Of a stretch of DNA of 64,000 nt, positions 1 through 9,105 are shown in pieces. A model generated the notes under the pieces. That model was not told where the DNA came from, ran no database searches, and saw only the letters and a program-made list of their open reading frames with translations. Positions within the stretch are counted from its first letter, which is position 1. Each line of letters opens with the position of its first letter. This DNA is from Actinokineospora fastidiosa (GTDB lineage: Bacteria > Actinomycetota > Actinomycetes > Mycobacteriales > Pseudonocardiaceae): assembly GCF_014648415.1 (NCBI RefSeq), contig NZ_BMRB01000007.1, positions 1 through 64,000 of the forward strand, given 5' to 3'. Both the position numbers and the translations under genes were made by a program.

Positions 1-1064
1 TCCTTGAGGTGGCGGGCGGAGGTGGCCGCCTGCTTCGGGTCGCCGGACCCGGACGCCAGCCGGGCGCCGAGCAGTTCGACCTCGGTGCGGATGTCGTCGA
101 AGCGGCGGGCGAAGTGGGCCAGGCCCTCGGCGGGCTCGCCCGCCTGCCACGAGCCGACCACGCGCTCGCCCTCGGCGGTGCGCACGTAGACGGTGCCCTC
201 GTCGTCGACCCGACCCCACTTGCCCGGGTCGTCGGACGCGACGGCCACGGGCGGGACAGGGACGGGTACGTCCTCGTGCTTGGTCACGTGCTCAACGAGT
301 TCAGGCACCACAGTTGGGTCACGTTCGACTCCGTGGGAAGGGGCCGATCGGGCGTCGCGATGTTCCGCGGCGAACAGGTAGGCGTCGACGTCGGCCACCA
401 GGAGGTCGGTTCCGGCGAACCCATTCGCCAGCAACGCGGCCAGGACTCGAACGTCGGTCGAGGCGATTTCCACTACCTGCGAGGCCTGCACTGTGGCGTG
501 TACCCAGGTGTGCGTCCACTGCTCGAAGGCATCGACCGCGCCACCGACCGGTAGAACCAGCAGTTGACCGCGCCCGAAGGGGAGCACGTCTCGGCCTTCG
601 GTGGCGGCTTGTGCCGCTGCGGGATTGTCACAACCGAGTACGAGCGCGTCCGGCAGGTGCGCCACGGCGATCCCCCGGCTGGGGTGACCATCAGCGGCAT
701 CCCGAACCACCACGACTTCGTACGCTGCGCGCCAACTCTCAGCGCACTCCTCCACGAAGTCCGCCATACCGCGGCTGTAGACGGACGCCCAACTGCTGGG
801 GTTGTCAGACAGCAGTGCCCAGTCACCAGGAGGAACAGTGTCGACCACGTGTCCTCCACTGAAGCGTCTAGGCACGACTACGTCATGTGGTGCGAGCCTA
901 GCAGCGAGCAGACCGGCTAAACCGGCATCTACCGATGCATCGGAAAACGGATTCCAGTCGATGTAGAGAACCGCGTAGCCCCATTGCGCAAGAAGTGCGG
1001 CCACCGTAGACGGTGTTACGTCGAACGGACCACCCGGGCTCTGACCCGTGAAAGTGACGATCAT
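1..1064 (-). CDS. ParA-like (P-loop-less) domain fused to DUF349-type N-terminus; 3' end outside window
   Basis: The frame is open from an ATG at 1064 to the window edge, about 354 codons. The start overlaps the stop of the TIR gene in ATGA. The first ~200 residues look like a MinD/ParA fold: MIVTF, then VAALLAQWGYAVLYIDWN, as in FxSxx-COOH-type NTPases. The loop where GKT/S should sit reads GQSPGGPFDV, so ATP binding is probably lost. From about residue 270 the sequence switches to the signature of actinobacterial DUF349 proteins (WGRVDDEGTVYVRT, GSWQAGEPAEGLAHFARRF). I checked frame continuity codon by codon between 285 and 425. DUF349 proteins normally start just before WGRV, so an internal start (for example GTG at 287) would separate the two parts. 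Function is unknown; pairing with TIR suggests signalling or immunity. Confidence 0.7.
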   Translation of the reverse strand, partial: MIVTFTGQSPGGPFDVTPSTVAALLAQWGYAVLYIDWNPFSDASVDAGLAGLLAARLAPHDVVVPRRFSGGHVVDTVPPGDWALLSDNPSSWASVYSRGMADFVEECAESWRAAYEVVVVRDAADGHPSRGIAVAHLPDALVLGCDNPAAAQAATEGRDVLPFGRGQLLVLPVGGAVDAFEQWTHTWVHATVQASQVVEIASTDVRVLAALLANGFAGTDLLVADVDAYLFAAEHRDARSAPSHGVERDPTVVPELVEHVTKHEDVPVPVPPVAVASDDPGKWGRVDDEGTVYVRTAEGERVVGSWQAGEPAEGLAHFARRFDDIRTEVELLGARLASGSGDPKQAATSARHLK

Positions 1065-1705
1065 GGCTGATACGTCGGGAGTACGGCCGGGGTCCTGACC
1101 GCAGTGTCGGGTATCCTGCATTCTGGCCAGTTGTCCTGCCACGGCGGAACTTTCGCAAGCTGATCGGAGAGTTCGGCAGCGATCTCGCGAACGACGTCGA
1201 AGAGTTCAGCCTGGCGATGCGAACCCTGGAACGACGGATATGGGTTCGACACAGCGTGTACGCTGCGGCTCTGCCGATTCTTCGCCTCTTCGGGGAAGTT
1301 CACTCCATCCGCGTACGTGATCGGATACACTAGTTTCACCAGCCCATCGAATGCCCTTTCCCTGGCGACCATGGTGTGCCACTCGGCAAGACACCAAGGC
1401 GACTGGAAGTAGGGCGGCGACCAAACGGCAACAAGCATCTTACTGCGCGCAAGTGCCTGCTGAAGCAACCTGGGCCAGTGTGAGCCGGTCTCGACGTTCA
1501 CGTCCACGAAAACGGCGGAATCGCCCACCTCGTCCGCCAGGCAGTCCTCCAGCATGCGATGAAAATGGTTCTGCACCCACTGCGCGGCATTACCGGGACC
1601 GGATCGGCGATAACTGAGAAACACTTCGTACTGATAACCGTCGACCAGCGGCAGAAGCCCCGGTAGTTTGTCATGGTCCGACACGTATCGAGCATCGTCG
1701 GGCAA
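1061..1705 (-). CDS. TIR-domain protein
   Basis: This 214-residue protein contains a TIR-type fold. The βA strand YEVFLSYRRSG is near residue 26, FVDVNVETGSHWPRLLQQAL supplies the BB-loop region, and LVAVWSPPYFQSPWCLAEW is the conserved tail with the WC.AEW pattern found in bacterial TIR proteins. TIR domains act as NAD-consuming effectors or as scaffolds. I cannot tell which applies here. The start at 1705 is a TTG with no good ribosome site; GTG at 1684 is an alternative seven codons in. The stop overlaps the ATG of the following ParA-like/DUF349 gene, so the two are probably translated together. Confidence 0.75.
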   Translation of the reverse strand: MPDDARYVSDHDKLPGLLPLVDGYQYEVFLSYRRSGPGNAAQWVQNHFHRMLEDCLADEVGDSAVFVDVNVETGSHWPRLLQQALARSKMLVAVWSPPYFQSPWCLAEWHTMVARERAFDGLVKLVYPITYADGVNFPEEAKNRQSRSVHAVSNPYPSFQGSHRQAELFDVVREIAAELSDQLAKVPPWQDNWPECRIPDTAVRTPAVLPTYQP

Positions 1706-2315
1706 CGGTCGCTTGTTAACACTGCAGGGGTTTCCAGTACATCCGGCGGCCAGGCGGCACCGTGGCCGTCGGGAGTCAAGGCAGGGTTGGAGGTCGAATG
1801 GAAGCTATACTGTACGTTTCGGGAACACATGAGCAACCTTGATCGCGAATCTGAGTATTCCGTGCGATGCGAGCAACCCGTGCGCAGCAAGTCTCCGCAC
1901 CACGTGAGCACGCGCCGCCCTGACTGTAGCGACCCGGGAGGCGTTACTCACAATGCTCGGGCGGTCGCGTCTTTGTCCATGCTTGACGGTCGCCCTGCAA
2001 TCCCTGCGAGATCGAGTGCGCTGTGCTGCTGGAGGCGGGGTACCGGTGTCCGGTGTCGGGGTGCAGGCCGATCTCTCATCGGTGCCTGCCCCAACGATCA
2101 CCCGCGTCGGCGCAACGCGGGTATCCGTCCTGCTTGAGAACCTGCCTTGACGATCACGCCGCCGCCGTGTTCACGCATCATCTGGAATGCCTCAGGGGTG
2201 CGCACAAGCACCCCGCGCTCGCGCCACTGAAGTGCTTGCGCGCGGATCGTGTGCGATACTGAAGTTACGTCCTGACCGGCCGAGGCCATGGACACCTGCT
2301 TCAGGAGGCTTGCCG
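1706..2315. other. Intergenic, no convincing gene
   Basis: This divergent gap separates the TIR gene (minus) from the three-gene module (plus) and should hold both promoters. A TATACT stretch lies near 1806. A 65-codon GTG-started minus frame (2098-2295) is open, but it has no ribosome site and sits on the leader of the plus-strand gene, so it is not called. Confidence 0.5.
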
Positions 2316-3008
2316 ATGGTCCCGGACTCGCCCGCCGATGCTCTCGGCTCTGCCGCCCTTGGTCTGCGCGACCTGCTCGTCAAGATCGTGCGGGCGCGAC
2401 ACAGTCTCGCGGCCGAGGCGCACTTGGTTTCAGAATCCAGATACGCGATGGGGTTCGGCAGCCAGTGGCGGGACCTGCTGGACGACACCAGTCAAACCCT
2501 GAAGGACCGGGGTTTCCGGTCCAAGAAGCTGGCCCCCAGCGGACGCGAGATCCCAGTCGTCAACGACAGCTTGGTGTACGTCTGGCGCCTGGGGAACAAC
2601 CCGAACGCGGTGAGCGAGTTCGCGTCGAGCCCGACTCGGAAGAACGCTTTCGTGACCGCTCCCCTCGACCCGACGCTGTGGGAGCCCAGCCTGTCCGGCG
2701 AGCCTGAGCCCGTTCAGCACGCCACGGAGAGGGGCGAGCTTGGCTCCGTGCTTCGGGCATTCGGCGACACGATGCCGCTGGTGCTGGTCATGGTCAAGTC
2801 GACCCCGCGGCAGCTTCAGTCGATCGAGTGGGCCGTCGCCGTACTCGACGGCGACGGCAAGGTCAAGCTGCGTGGGCAGGAGTGCATCTGGGAACCGGAA
2901 CTGGTCGCCGATGACGCCGCATCCGACGTCGAGTCGTTCGACAGCGGTGCTCCGGTTACGCCGGTCGTGGAGCTCCAGAAGCAGGACTGGAAACCGACCG
3001 ATGGCTGA
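2316..3008 (+). CDS. Unknown protein, first gene of HTH-peptidase/helicase module
   Basis: I do not recognise this 230-residue protein. The start is ATG 2316, which has AGGAGG at 2303-2308; longer reading frames upstream lack a ribosome site. It has an N-terminal helical stretch (LGLRDLLVKIVRARHSLAAE), a central section with LVYVWRLGNNPNAV, and an acidic C-terminal third (DDAASDVESFDSG). There is no signal peptide or membrane segment, so it should be cytoplasmic. Its last 8 bases overlap the start of the HTH/ImmA-IrrE gene. Such overlap is typical of toxin-antitoxin-like pairs and of two-gene defence modules that include an ImmA/IrrE peptidase, which makes a paired effector or substrate plausible. 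Confidence 0.8.
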   Translation: MVPDSPADALGSAALGLRDLLVKIVRARHSLAAEAHLVSESRYAMGFGSQWRDLLDDTSQTLKDRGFRSKKLAPSGREIPVVNDSLVYVWRLGNNPNAVSEFASSPTRKNAFVTAPLDPTLWEPSLSGEPEPVQHATERGELGSVLRAFGDTMPLVLVMVKSTPRQLQSIEWAVAVLDGDGKVKLRGQECIWEPELVADDAASDVESFDSGAPVTPVVELQKQDWKPTDG

Positions 3009-4119
3009 GAACGGCCCAGGCTTGTTCCAAGTCGCGGCAGGCGGGAAGGGTCGGTTCGAGCCGGCACGGCTGACCCAGGCGCGGGTTCGCCTCGGTCTAA
3101 GTAAGACCGATTTGGCAGCGCAGGTCGGTGTCTCTGCCGCAGCAATTGGTCAGTACGAGGCTGGCGTGAACTCGCCGCGGCCAGAGGTGCTCGACCGGCT
3201 GGCGACCTCGTTGAAAGTCCCGCCGGGGTTCTTTGGCGTTGGCCGCCCGCTCGCGCGCATCGACACCTTGAATGCACACTTCCGCAGCCTGAGGTCAGCG
3301 CGGGTAAGCGACCGTCAGAAAGCGCTGGCCACTGCGGCACTGGTGTGGGAGCTGACGTTCGCGCTGGAGCGGTACGTCAAGCTGCCAGACGCGGATCTCC
3401 CGGTCCTCGACGCCGGGGTGACGCCGTCGGAGGCTGCCGCGGCGCTCCGGGCGCACTGGTGTTTGCCGGACGGCCCGGTGAAGCACCTGGTCGCCACGGC
3501 CGAGTCCCGCGGTATCGTCGTCGCCGTACGGCCGCTGCGCGAGATCGATGCTGTCGACGCGTTCTCGGCTGTCATCGTCGGCAGGCCGGTTATCATCACC
3601 ACGCCCCGCCGCAGCGAGAATGTCTTCCGGCACAGGTTCTCGATCGCGCACGAGATCGGCCATCTGCTGCTGCATGGCGACCTCGGCCACCACAGCGTTG
3701 CGGTTGAGAAGGAGGCCGACGAGTTCGCAGCCGCATTCCTGACACCGGCGGCTGCCATGGACGCAGCGCTGCCGCAGCGGCTGGACCTGGCGGCTCTGGA
3801 CCGGCTCGGGCGGAAATGGGGCGTTTCGCCGAAGTCGCTCGTCCGCCGGATGGTCGAGCGCGGGCGCACCACGGAGTCGTCGGCGCGGCGGGCCTACCAG
3901 CGCCTGGCTATGAGCGACGACCCGCAGGCCGACCCGACGAGCGCGTACCCGGGGGAGAACCCTTCGCTCCTGAAGAAGGCTGCGGACCTGGCGAGCGAGC
4001 ACGGGGTGGGGGTTCCTGTCCTCGCGGAGGTGTTGAAGCTCAGTGTCGCGCAAGTCCGTGACCTGCTCGGCAATGTCGACCAGCGCCCGGTTCTTCGCTT
4101 GGTCGGCGGCGGGGGCTGA
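3001..4119 (+). CDS. XRE HTH regulator with ImmA/IrrE metallopeptidase domain
   Basis: This 372-residue protein has two parts. An XRE helix-turn-helix occupies about residues 20-75 (LTQARVRLGLSKTDLAAQVG, then QYEAGVNSPRPEVLDRLA). A COG2856 ImmA/IrrE-type zinc peptidase follows, with the HEIGH motif at residues 217-221 (HEIGHLLLHGD) and a downstream glutamate in EKEADEFAAAFL as the likely third ligand. Family members cleave repressors or antitoxins in response to stress or phage. The ATG at 3001 lies inside the end of the preceding gene, so translation is coupled. A C-terminal extension (about 300-372) follows the peptidase. The helicase gene begins 5 bases later. Confidence 0.9.
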   Translation: MAENGPGLFQVAAGGKGRFEPARLTQARVRLGLSKTDLAAQVGVSAAAIGQYEAGVNSPRPEVLDRLATSLKVPPGFFGVGRPLARIDTLNAHFRSLRSARVSDRQKALATAALVWELTFALERYVKLPDADLPVLDAGVTPSEAAAALRAHWCLPDGPVKHLVATAESRGIVVAVRPLREIDAVDAFSAVIVGRPVIITTPRRSENVFRHRFSIAHEIGHLLLHGDLGHHSVAVEKEADEFAAAFLTPAAAMDAALPQRLDLAALDRLGRKWGVSPKSLVRRMVERGRTTESSARRAYQRLAMSDDPQADPTSAYPGENPSLLKKAADLASEHGVGVPVLAEVLKLSVAQVRDLLGNVDQRPVLRLVGGGG

Positions 4120-4124
4120 CCTTC

Positions 4125-6860
4125 ATGGCATCGGTAAGGCATCAGGTGCAGAGCGCCGACCAGGTGATCTGCCAGAACATCGCCAGGCACCAGGACGATC
4201 GCGGTTTGCTGTCGCAGAATCTCCTCTCCCAGCTCCGGAACATGGTTGAAGGGCTCGTCGTCTGGGCACATATCGACGATCCTTCGGCAGAGTTCCACTA
4301 CGACCAGGTCGGTCCTGCGCTGGCCGAGGTCAAGGCGAGGGCCAAATTCCGCTTGCTTAGCAGGTTCCACAGTCTGCTCCAGGCCAGTGTCTCGCACTAC
4401 ACGCTGGACAGTGACCCGTCCGAGCGGCTGATGCTCAAGTACTACGAGTACCTGCTTCGCACCCGCGACCTCGCGATGCAGCAGTTCGGTATCAGCATTC
4501 TCGGTAATCTCGAGCTGTTCCCCGCAGACCTCGACCCGTCGCTCCGGGAGTACCACGAGAAGATCGCGGAGCGTATCGAGGCGGCCCGTGCGACGCGGGC
4601 CGAGCGCCGTCGCGAGCGCTACTACATCCATGGTTCGCGGCCCTTCTTCTCCAGCGGGCGGATCTACTACGAGGTCACGTTCTCGATGGCCCACAACTGG
4701 ACCAGCAAGTTCGACCGCACGATCGCGTTCACCGACATCGATATGACCGACAGGTACGCGGCCTACCTCGACCTGTCGAGGGAATCGATCACGGTGCTGG
4801 GACAGACCATGCCGATCTTGGTCATCCGTTCGTGGGAGGTCTCGATACGCCCCTGCGAGTTTGACAACTACGCACGATTCTTCGGACTGTCGGAGGGGGT
4901 TCGGTCGAGTCATGCCGAGTACCGCAACCTCATGCACTACCTGACAAAGACCCGATCCAGCCTGCTCGACCTTGTCGACATGACCGACGCGAGGTACAAC
5001 CGGATCCGCAGTTGGGCCTGCGGCGACTCGGGACAGACCGCGCTGATCTTCCCTATGCTCGACGAGGCACGGACGCTCATCCGCTCGAACCGGCCGGGTT
5101 CCCGCGTGCTGCGGTACCTGATGCACCAGATGCGCAATCAGTGGATCAAGGCCCAGTACGACCCCACGCCGAACAGGTGGCTGTCGGGGCTCCGGCTCAC
5201 GTCGCGGAGCAGCCCCTTTGACACGATGCCATTCTGCAGCGCTCCCAGTAGTCATGTCCCGCGGTTCGCGGATCTTGCAGAGAGCCTCGATGCAACCGGC
5301 CGCACGCACGAACTGCTGGCGCGCCGCGTGAGGAACAATGTTGAACAGCGCGGCGTGATCTACACACCGGCCGCCGAGTGCGAGGACCTCGGCGACGTCG
5401 ATGCGCTGATCAAGATCTACAACCGACTGCTCCCGCCAACTGCCCGACATGCGCCGCGGAAGCTCGCTCACGCCAAGGGGCACGTCTTCATCGTCGGGTA
5501 CGAGGACGACACGGTGGCCATCATCGAGAAGCTACAGGCGATCGCGGGCGAGGGCATTGAAGGGTACGCCGACGGCGTCCAGGACTGGCTGGATGCGAAC
5601 CCCGACGAGGTCGATGACAACCTTAAGGCCCAGGCTCTGAGAGCGCTCTTTGAGCACTCGAAGGTCGCCCTGCTCTACGGTGCGGCCGGGACCGGAAAGT
5701 CCACCATGGTGGACCACATCGCCAACTACTTCTCGGGCAAGCAGAAGCTCTTCCTCGCGCACACCAACCCAGCCATCGATAACCTGAAGCGGCGAGTGCA
5801 GGCACCGAACTCTCACTTCAGCACGATCACCGGTCATATCAACAGAAGCGACACATCAGGCTATGACATTGTCGTGATCGACGAGTGCAGCACTGTGGAC
5901 AACGCGAACCTGCTCAAGGTAATCGACAGTACGGAATTCGACTTGCTCGTGCTCGTTGGTGACGTTTACCAGATCGAATCAATTCAGTTCGGCAACTGGT
6001 TCGACCTTGCCCGCTCCTACGTCCCCAAAGGGTCCGTATTTGAACTGACCAAACCCTGGCGAACGAAAGATCAATCCCTGCTTACCTTGTGGGACCGGGT
6101 GCGAAACTTGGATGATCGGATCGAGGAGTCGCTCTCCAAGAACGGCTACTCGAAGCCACTGGGCGATGCGCTCTTCCTGCGCGAGAGCGACGACGAGATC
6201 GTGCTGTGCTTGAACTACGACGGGCTCTATGGAATCAACAACGTCAACCGATTCCTGCAAGCGAGCAACCCGAGTCCCTCCGTGACCTGGGGCGAGGCAA
6301 CCTACAAGGTCGGCGACCCAGTGCTGTTCAACGCAACCGAGCGCTTCCGGCCGGTCATTTACAACAACATGAAAGGCAGAATCACTGGCATCGACCGCGT
6401 GTCCGGTCGCCTCACCTTCGACGTCGACCTCGGACACGAGATCACCGAGGGCGATCTGTTCGGCACCGACCTTCGATGGGTCGAGGGCTCGATAGTCCAG
6501 TTCGACGTATTCGAGCGCCCGAACTCGGACGACGATGATGACGACGTCAACACGCTGGTGCCCTTCCAGATCGCCTACGCCGTGTCGATCCACAAGGCGC
6601 AGGGCCTGGAGTACGACTCGGTCAAGGTGGTCATCACAGACGCCAACGAGGAATGGATCTCACACAGCATCTTCTATACGGCGATCACGCGGGCCAGGCG
6701 TCGGCTCGGTGTCTTCTGGACACCGGAAACACAGCAACGGATCCTGAGCCGCTTGGCGGTGCGCGAGTGCACGAAGGATGAGCACCTGCTCAAGGCGCGC
6801 CGGGGTGTCGTTCCTGTTGACTCCCGGCCGAGAAGGCAGAAGGAACGCCCCCTGCCGTAG
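4125..6860 (+). CDS. Large SF1 (RecD/UvrD-like) helicase with novel N-terminal half
   Basis: This 911-residue protein has superfamily 1 helicase motifs in its second half. Walker A GAAGTGKST is at about residues 519-527 and motif II VVIDECST near 583. Motif III-like LLVLVGDVYQIESIQFG follows, then motif V/VI elements YAVSIHKAQGLEYD (about 815-830) and FYTAITRARRRL (about 850). It should be an ATP-driven DNA or RNA translocase. The first ~450 residues match no domain I know; they include long helical and aromatic-rich segments (HGSRPFFSSGRIYYEVTFSM). Tight linkage to the HTH-peptidase gene indicates one operon. No nuclease motif is visible. Confidence 0.85.
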   Translation: MASVRHQVQSADQVICQNIARHQDDRGLLSQNLLSQLRNMVEGLVVWAHIDDPSAEFHYDQVGPALAEVKARAKFRLLSRFHSLLQASVSHYTLDSDPSERLMLKYYEYLLRTRDLAMQQFGISILGNLELFPADLDPSLREYHEKIAERIEAARATRAERRRERYYIHGSRPFFSSGRIYYEVTFSMAHNWTSKFDRTIAFTDIDMTDRYAAYLDLSRESITVLGQTMPILVIRSWEVSIRPCEFDNYARFFGLSEGVRSSHAEYRNLMHYLTKTRSSLLDLVDMTDARYNRIRSWACGDSGQTALIFPMLDEARTLIRSNRPGSRVLRYLMHQMRNQWIKAQYDPTPNRWLSGLRLTSRSSPFDTMPFCSAPSSHVPRFADLAESLDATGRTHELLARRVRNNVEQRGVIYTPAAECEDLGDVDALIKIYNRLLPPTARHAPRKLAHAKGHVFIVGYEDDTVAIIEKLQAIAGEGIEGYADGVQDWLDANPDEVDDNLKAQALRALFEHSKVALLYGAAGTGKSTMVDHIANYFSGKQKLFLAHTNPAIDNLKRRVQAPNSHFSTITGHINRSDTSGYDIVVIDECSTVDNANLLKVIDSTEFDLLVLVGDVYQIESIQFGNWFDLARSYVPKGSVFELTKPWRTKDQSLLTLWDRVRNLDDRIEESLSKNGYSKPLGDALFLRESDDEIVLCLNYDGLYGINNVNRFLQASNPSPSVTWGEATYKVGDPVLFNATERFRPVIYNNMKGRITGIDRVSGRLTFDVDLGHEITEGDLFGTDLRWVEGSIVQFDVFERPNSDDDDDDVNTLVPFQIAYAVSIHKAQGLEYDSVKVVITDANEEWISHSIFYTAITRARRRLGVFWTPETQQRILSRLAVRECTKDEHLLKARRGVVPVDSRPRRQKERPLP

Positions 6861-6952
6861 TGGATGCGTCGGGACCAGAGGTTGATCTTACGCAGCCTGG
6901 ATGTTTCTAGCTGTCTAACGGCCGGAAGTGTTTAAGTTCGAGCGGAAGCTAC

Positions 6953-7930
6953 TTATACAATAGAAGCCGTCGGACGGGTCGCTCCGGCGTAGTCGTCGCC
7001 GGTGTAGCGGTGGTTGTCGATTTGGACCGGTTGGCCGAAGTCGGGGGCGTTGATCATCTTGCCGTCGCCGAGGTAGAGGCCGACGTGGTGGATCTTGTCG
7101 GGTGTGCCGTAGAAGACGAGGTCGCCCGGCAGCAGCGGCTGCCCGGCCGGGACGCGCGGGCCCGCGTTGAACTGGGTTTGTGCGGTGCGGGGAAGAGACA
7201 CTCCAGCAGAGGCGTAGGCGGCTGTGGTGAGTCCGGAGCAGTCGAAGCCCGCGTGGCCGCCGTCGGGGCCGTTGCCGCCCCACACGTAGGGCAGTCCTCG
7301 TTGGCCGCACGCGTAGTTGATCGCGGCGAGGGTGGTGGCGTTGGGGGCTTGGATGGTGTCGCAGTCGCCGGTGCCGATGCTGGTCGCGGCGGCCTCGGCG
7401 TATTCGGCGGCTTGGTCGAGGACCTTGTCGACGTACCAGTCGGCGTGGTTGTAGGCGAAGATCGCCGCCCGCAGGTCGCCGCGCCGGACGCCCTCGTCGC
7501 ACAGTAGGAAGGTCGCGGCGTGGATGGCGTCGTGTGGGTTGTACCGCGAGGGCGGGTTGGCGCCGCCGGACGGGATTCGGTGGGCGCTGATGACGGCGTT
7601 GAAGGTCGGGGCGAGGAACTGCATCGGCCCGCCTGCGCCAGCGTAGTTCTCGCCCTCGGTCACGCCTGGTGCTTTCAGGCGGCCGTGGTCGGTCTCGACC
7701 TTGCCGATCGCGGCGAGCACGGTCCAGTCCAGGCCGGGGCAGTGCGGGGCGGCGGTGAGGTAGAGCAGGCAGTACTCGGGCGGGATGTCCGCGATCGGTT
7801 TCGTGCAGTCGATGGTGGTGTTGGAGGAGCTGCCGAACAGCGCGTCCACCACGGCACCGCCGCTGTGGCCGATCATGACGGGGATGAGCAGCAGGATGGC
7901 CGCGGCTCCGATGGCGACCTTGGGGAGCAC
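6953..7930 (-). CDS. NlpC/P60 peptidoglycan hydrolase with lytic-transglycosylase-like domain (VirB1-type)
   Basis: This 325-residue membrane-anchored wall hydrolase probably opens peptidoglycan for the conjugation channel. GTG 7930 is the start because AAGGGGGTGA precedes it; it lies 4 bases after the stop of the relaxation gene. Residues 4-22 form one membrane helix (VAIGAAAILLLIPVMIG). Next comes a lysozyme-like/soluble transglycosylase region with catalytic Glu in AAIGKVETDHG and GGPMQFLAPTF. The C-terminal NlpC/P60 domain has its nucleophile in GFDCSGLTTAAY and histidine in HHVGLYLGDG. Two catalytic domains in one chain is common in actinobacterial ICE hydrolases. Confidence 0.9.
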   Translation of the reverse strand: MLPKVAIGAAAILLLIPVMIGHSGGAVVDALFGSSSNTTIDCTKPIADIPPEYCLLYLTAAPHCPGLDWTVLAAIGKVETDHGRLKAPGVTEGENYAGAGGPMQFLAPTFNAVISAHRIPSGGANPPSRYNPHDAIHAATFLLCDEGVRRGDLRAAIFAYNHADWYVDKVLDQAAEYAEAAATSIGTGDCDTIQAPNATTLAAINYACGQRGLPYVWGGNGPDGGHAGFDCSGLTTAAYASAGVSLPRTAQTQFNAGPRVPAGQPLLPGDLVFYGTPDKIHHVGLYLGDGKMINAPDFGQPVQIDNHRYTGDDYAGATRPTASIV

Positions 7931-7934
7931 GTTC

Positions 7935-9017
7935 TCACCCCCTTGCCTGTCGGGTCGCGTCGCGTGACGCCGGTGGGCTGGTCGGGGTGGGCGGCATCGG
8001 CGGGGGTGGTGGTGACATCGGCGGCGGCGAGTCCGTGCCCGTCGGGTTCTCCTCGGTGGGTGTGACCGGCGGCGGCACGTGTGGCCAGGCGTCGGGCAGT
8101 CCTGACAGCGGTCGCCGGGACGCCCCGGCGGGGGAGGCCAGTGGGAGCCACACTGCGTCGGCAGGGCTGGGGTGGGCGGCCTCGGGATTGAGCAGCTCGG
8201 CCGCCGCCGTGGCGATCGGCACCGAGTGCCGGTCGTCGAGTTCACGCCACGCCTTGGCGAGCAGTCGACGGGCGGCGGCTTCGCGCCTCGAGGTCGGCAG
8301 CCAGACCAGCAGCGGCGTGGTGATGCCTGTGGCCTGCGCGAGGGCGGCGTAGCCGGACAGTTTCCCGGCGAGCTTGCTCAGCGGTTCGGTGCCGAAGTCG
8401 TACTCGAGGAACCACTCGACCTGCCGGTCACCGTGCTGATCGCTGGACCTCCAGCGGCCGTAGCCGTCGGGCTTGACCAGGTCGCCGAAGTGACGGGCGC
8501 ACCGGGTCTCCGACCACCACGCCGCCAGCTCGACCTGTTCGCCCGAGTGGGGGTGGCGGGCGCGGTCGACCAGGGCGGTGAACCACTCGTTGACCCCGAC
8601 GGTGTGGGCCAGGCGCAGGCTGTGCGCGATGCCGAAGACCCGGTCGTGCCGGTAGCCGAGCTCTTTGACGTCCAGGCCGTCCTCGGCGGCGAGCACGGCC
8701 GCACCGGCGGGCGCCAGCACGTAGTGCATCGGCGCGGTGCCGACGGTCACGAAGGGCTGGAAGCGGTCGACGACACCCCACAGGTACAGCTCGCGCATCC
8801 GCATCCGCCCAGAGCGGAAGCTGGGGAAGGCGAGCGCGGTGATCTGGTGGGCGGTGAGCACGCGGTGTTCCCAGAGCATCCGGGCGATCCACTTGTCGCG
8901 CGGGGTCAGCCGCCACGCCAGCACGGCCTGGTGCTCGGCGGTGTTCGCCACACGTGAGGTGGGTCGGGTGGGCTTGTGGCCGCGCAGAGCGCGCTGGCGG
9001 GTGGGTTTGGTGATCAT
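7935..9017 (-). CDS. Replication-relaxation family protein (probable transfer-initiation protein)
   Basis: This 360-residue protein matches the winged-helix replication-relaxation family found beside TraG/VirD4 in actinobacterial conjugative elements. The N-terminus shows the helix-turn-helix (LTPRDKWIARMLWEHRVLTA, then HQITALAFPS). The middle contains EWFLEYDFGTEPLSKLAGKL, an acidic motif conserved in these proteins. The last ~40 residues are a proline-rich tail (PPPMSPPPPPMPP), likely disordered. ATG 9017 is preceded by GGAGG. It probably recognises the transfer origin and nicks or melts DNA, but the nicking tyrosine is not obvious to me. Confidence 0.8.
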   Translation of the reverse strand: MITKPTRQRALRGHKPTRPTSRVANTAEHQAVLAWRLTPRDKWIARMLWEHRVLTAHQITALAFPSFRSGRMRMRELYLWGVVDRFQPFVTVGTAPMHYVLAPAGAAVLAAEDGLDVKELGYRHDRVFGIAHSLRLAHTVGVNEWFTALVDRARHPHSGEQVELAAWWSETRCARHFGDLVKPDGYGRWRSSDQHGDRQVEWFLEYDFGTEPLSKLAGKLSGYAALAQATGITTPLLVWLPTSRREAAARRLLAKAWRELDDRHSVPIATAAAELLNPEAAHPSPADAVWLPLASPAGASRRPLSGLPDAWPHVPPPVTPTEENPTGTDSPPPMSPPPPPMPPTPTSPPASRDATRQARG

Positions 9018-9105
9018 GCGGGCGCCTCCGGGTGGGCAGAGCGGAACCGTCGCCGGCGCGAAGCGCGCCAGGACGTGTTGGCGGGTGGGAGTGCGGGAGG
9101 GTGGG

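Noticed and set aside
2098-2295. 65-codon GTG-started minus frame before the three-gene module
   Set aside because: No ribosome site, no homology I recognise, and it would overlap the leader of the plus-strand gene.
3894-5483. 529-codon minus-strand frame opposite the helicase
   Set aside because: Antisense to a protein with Walker motifs; no recognisable domain.
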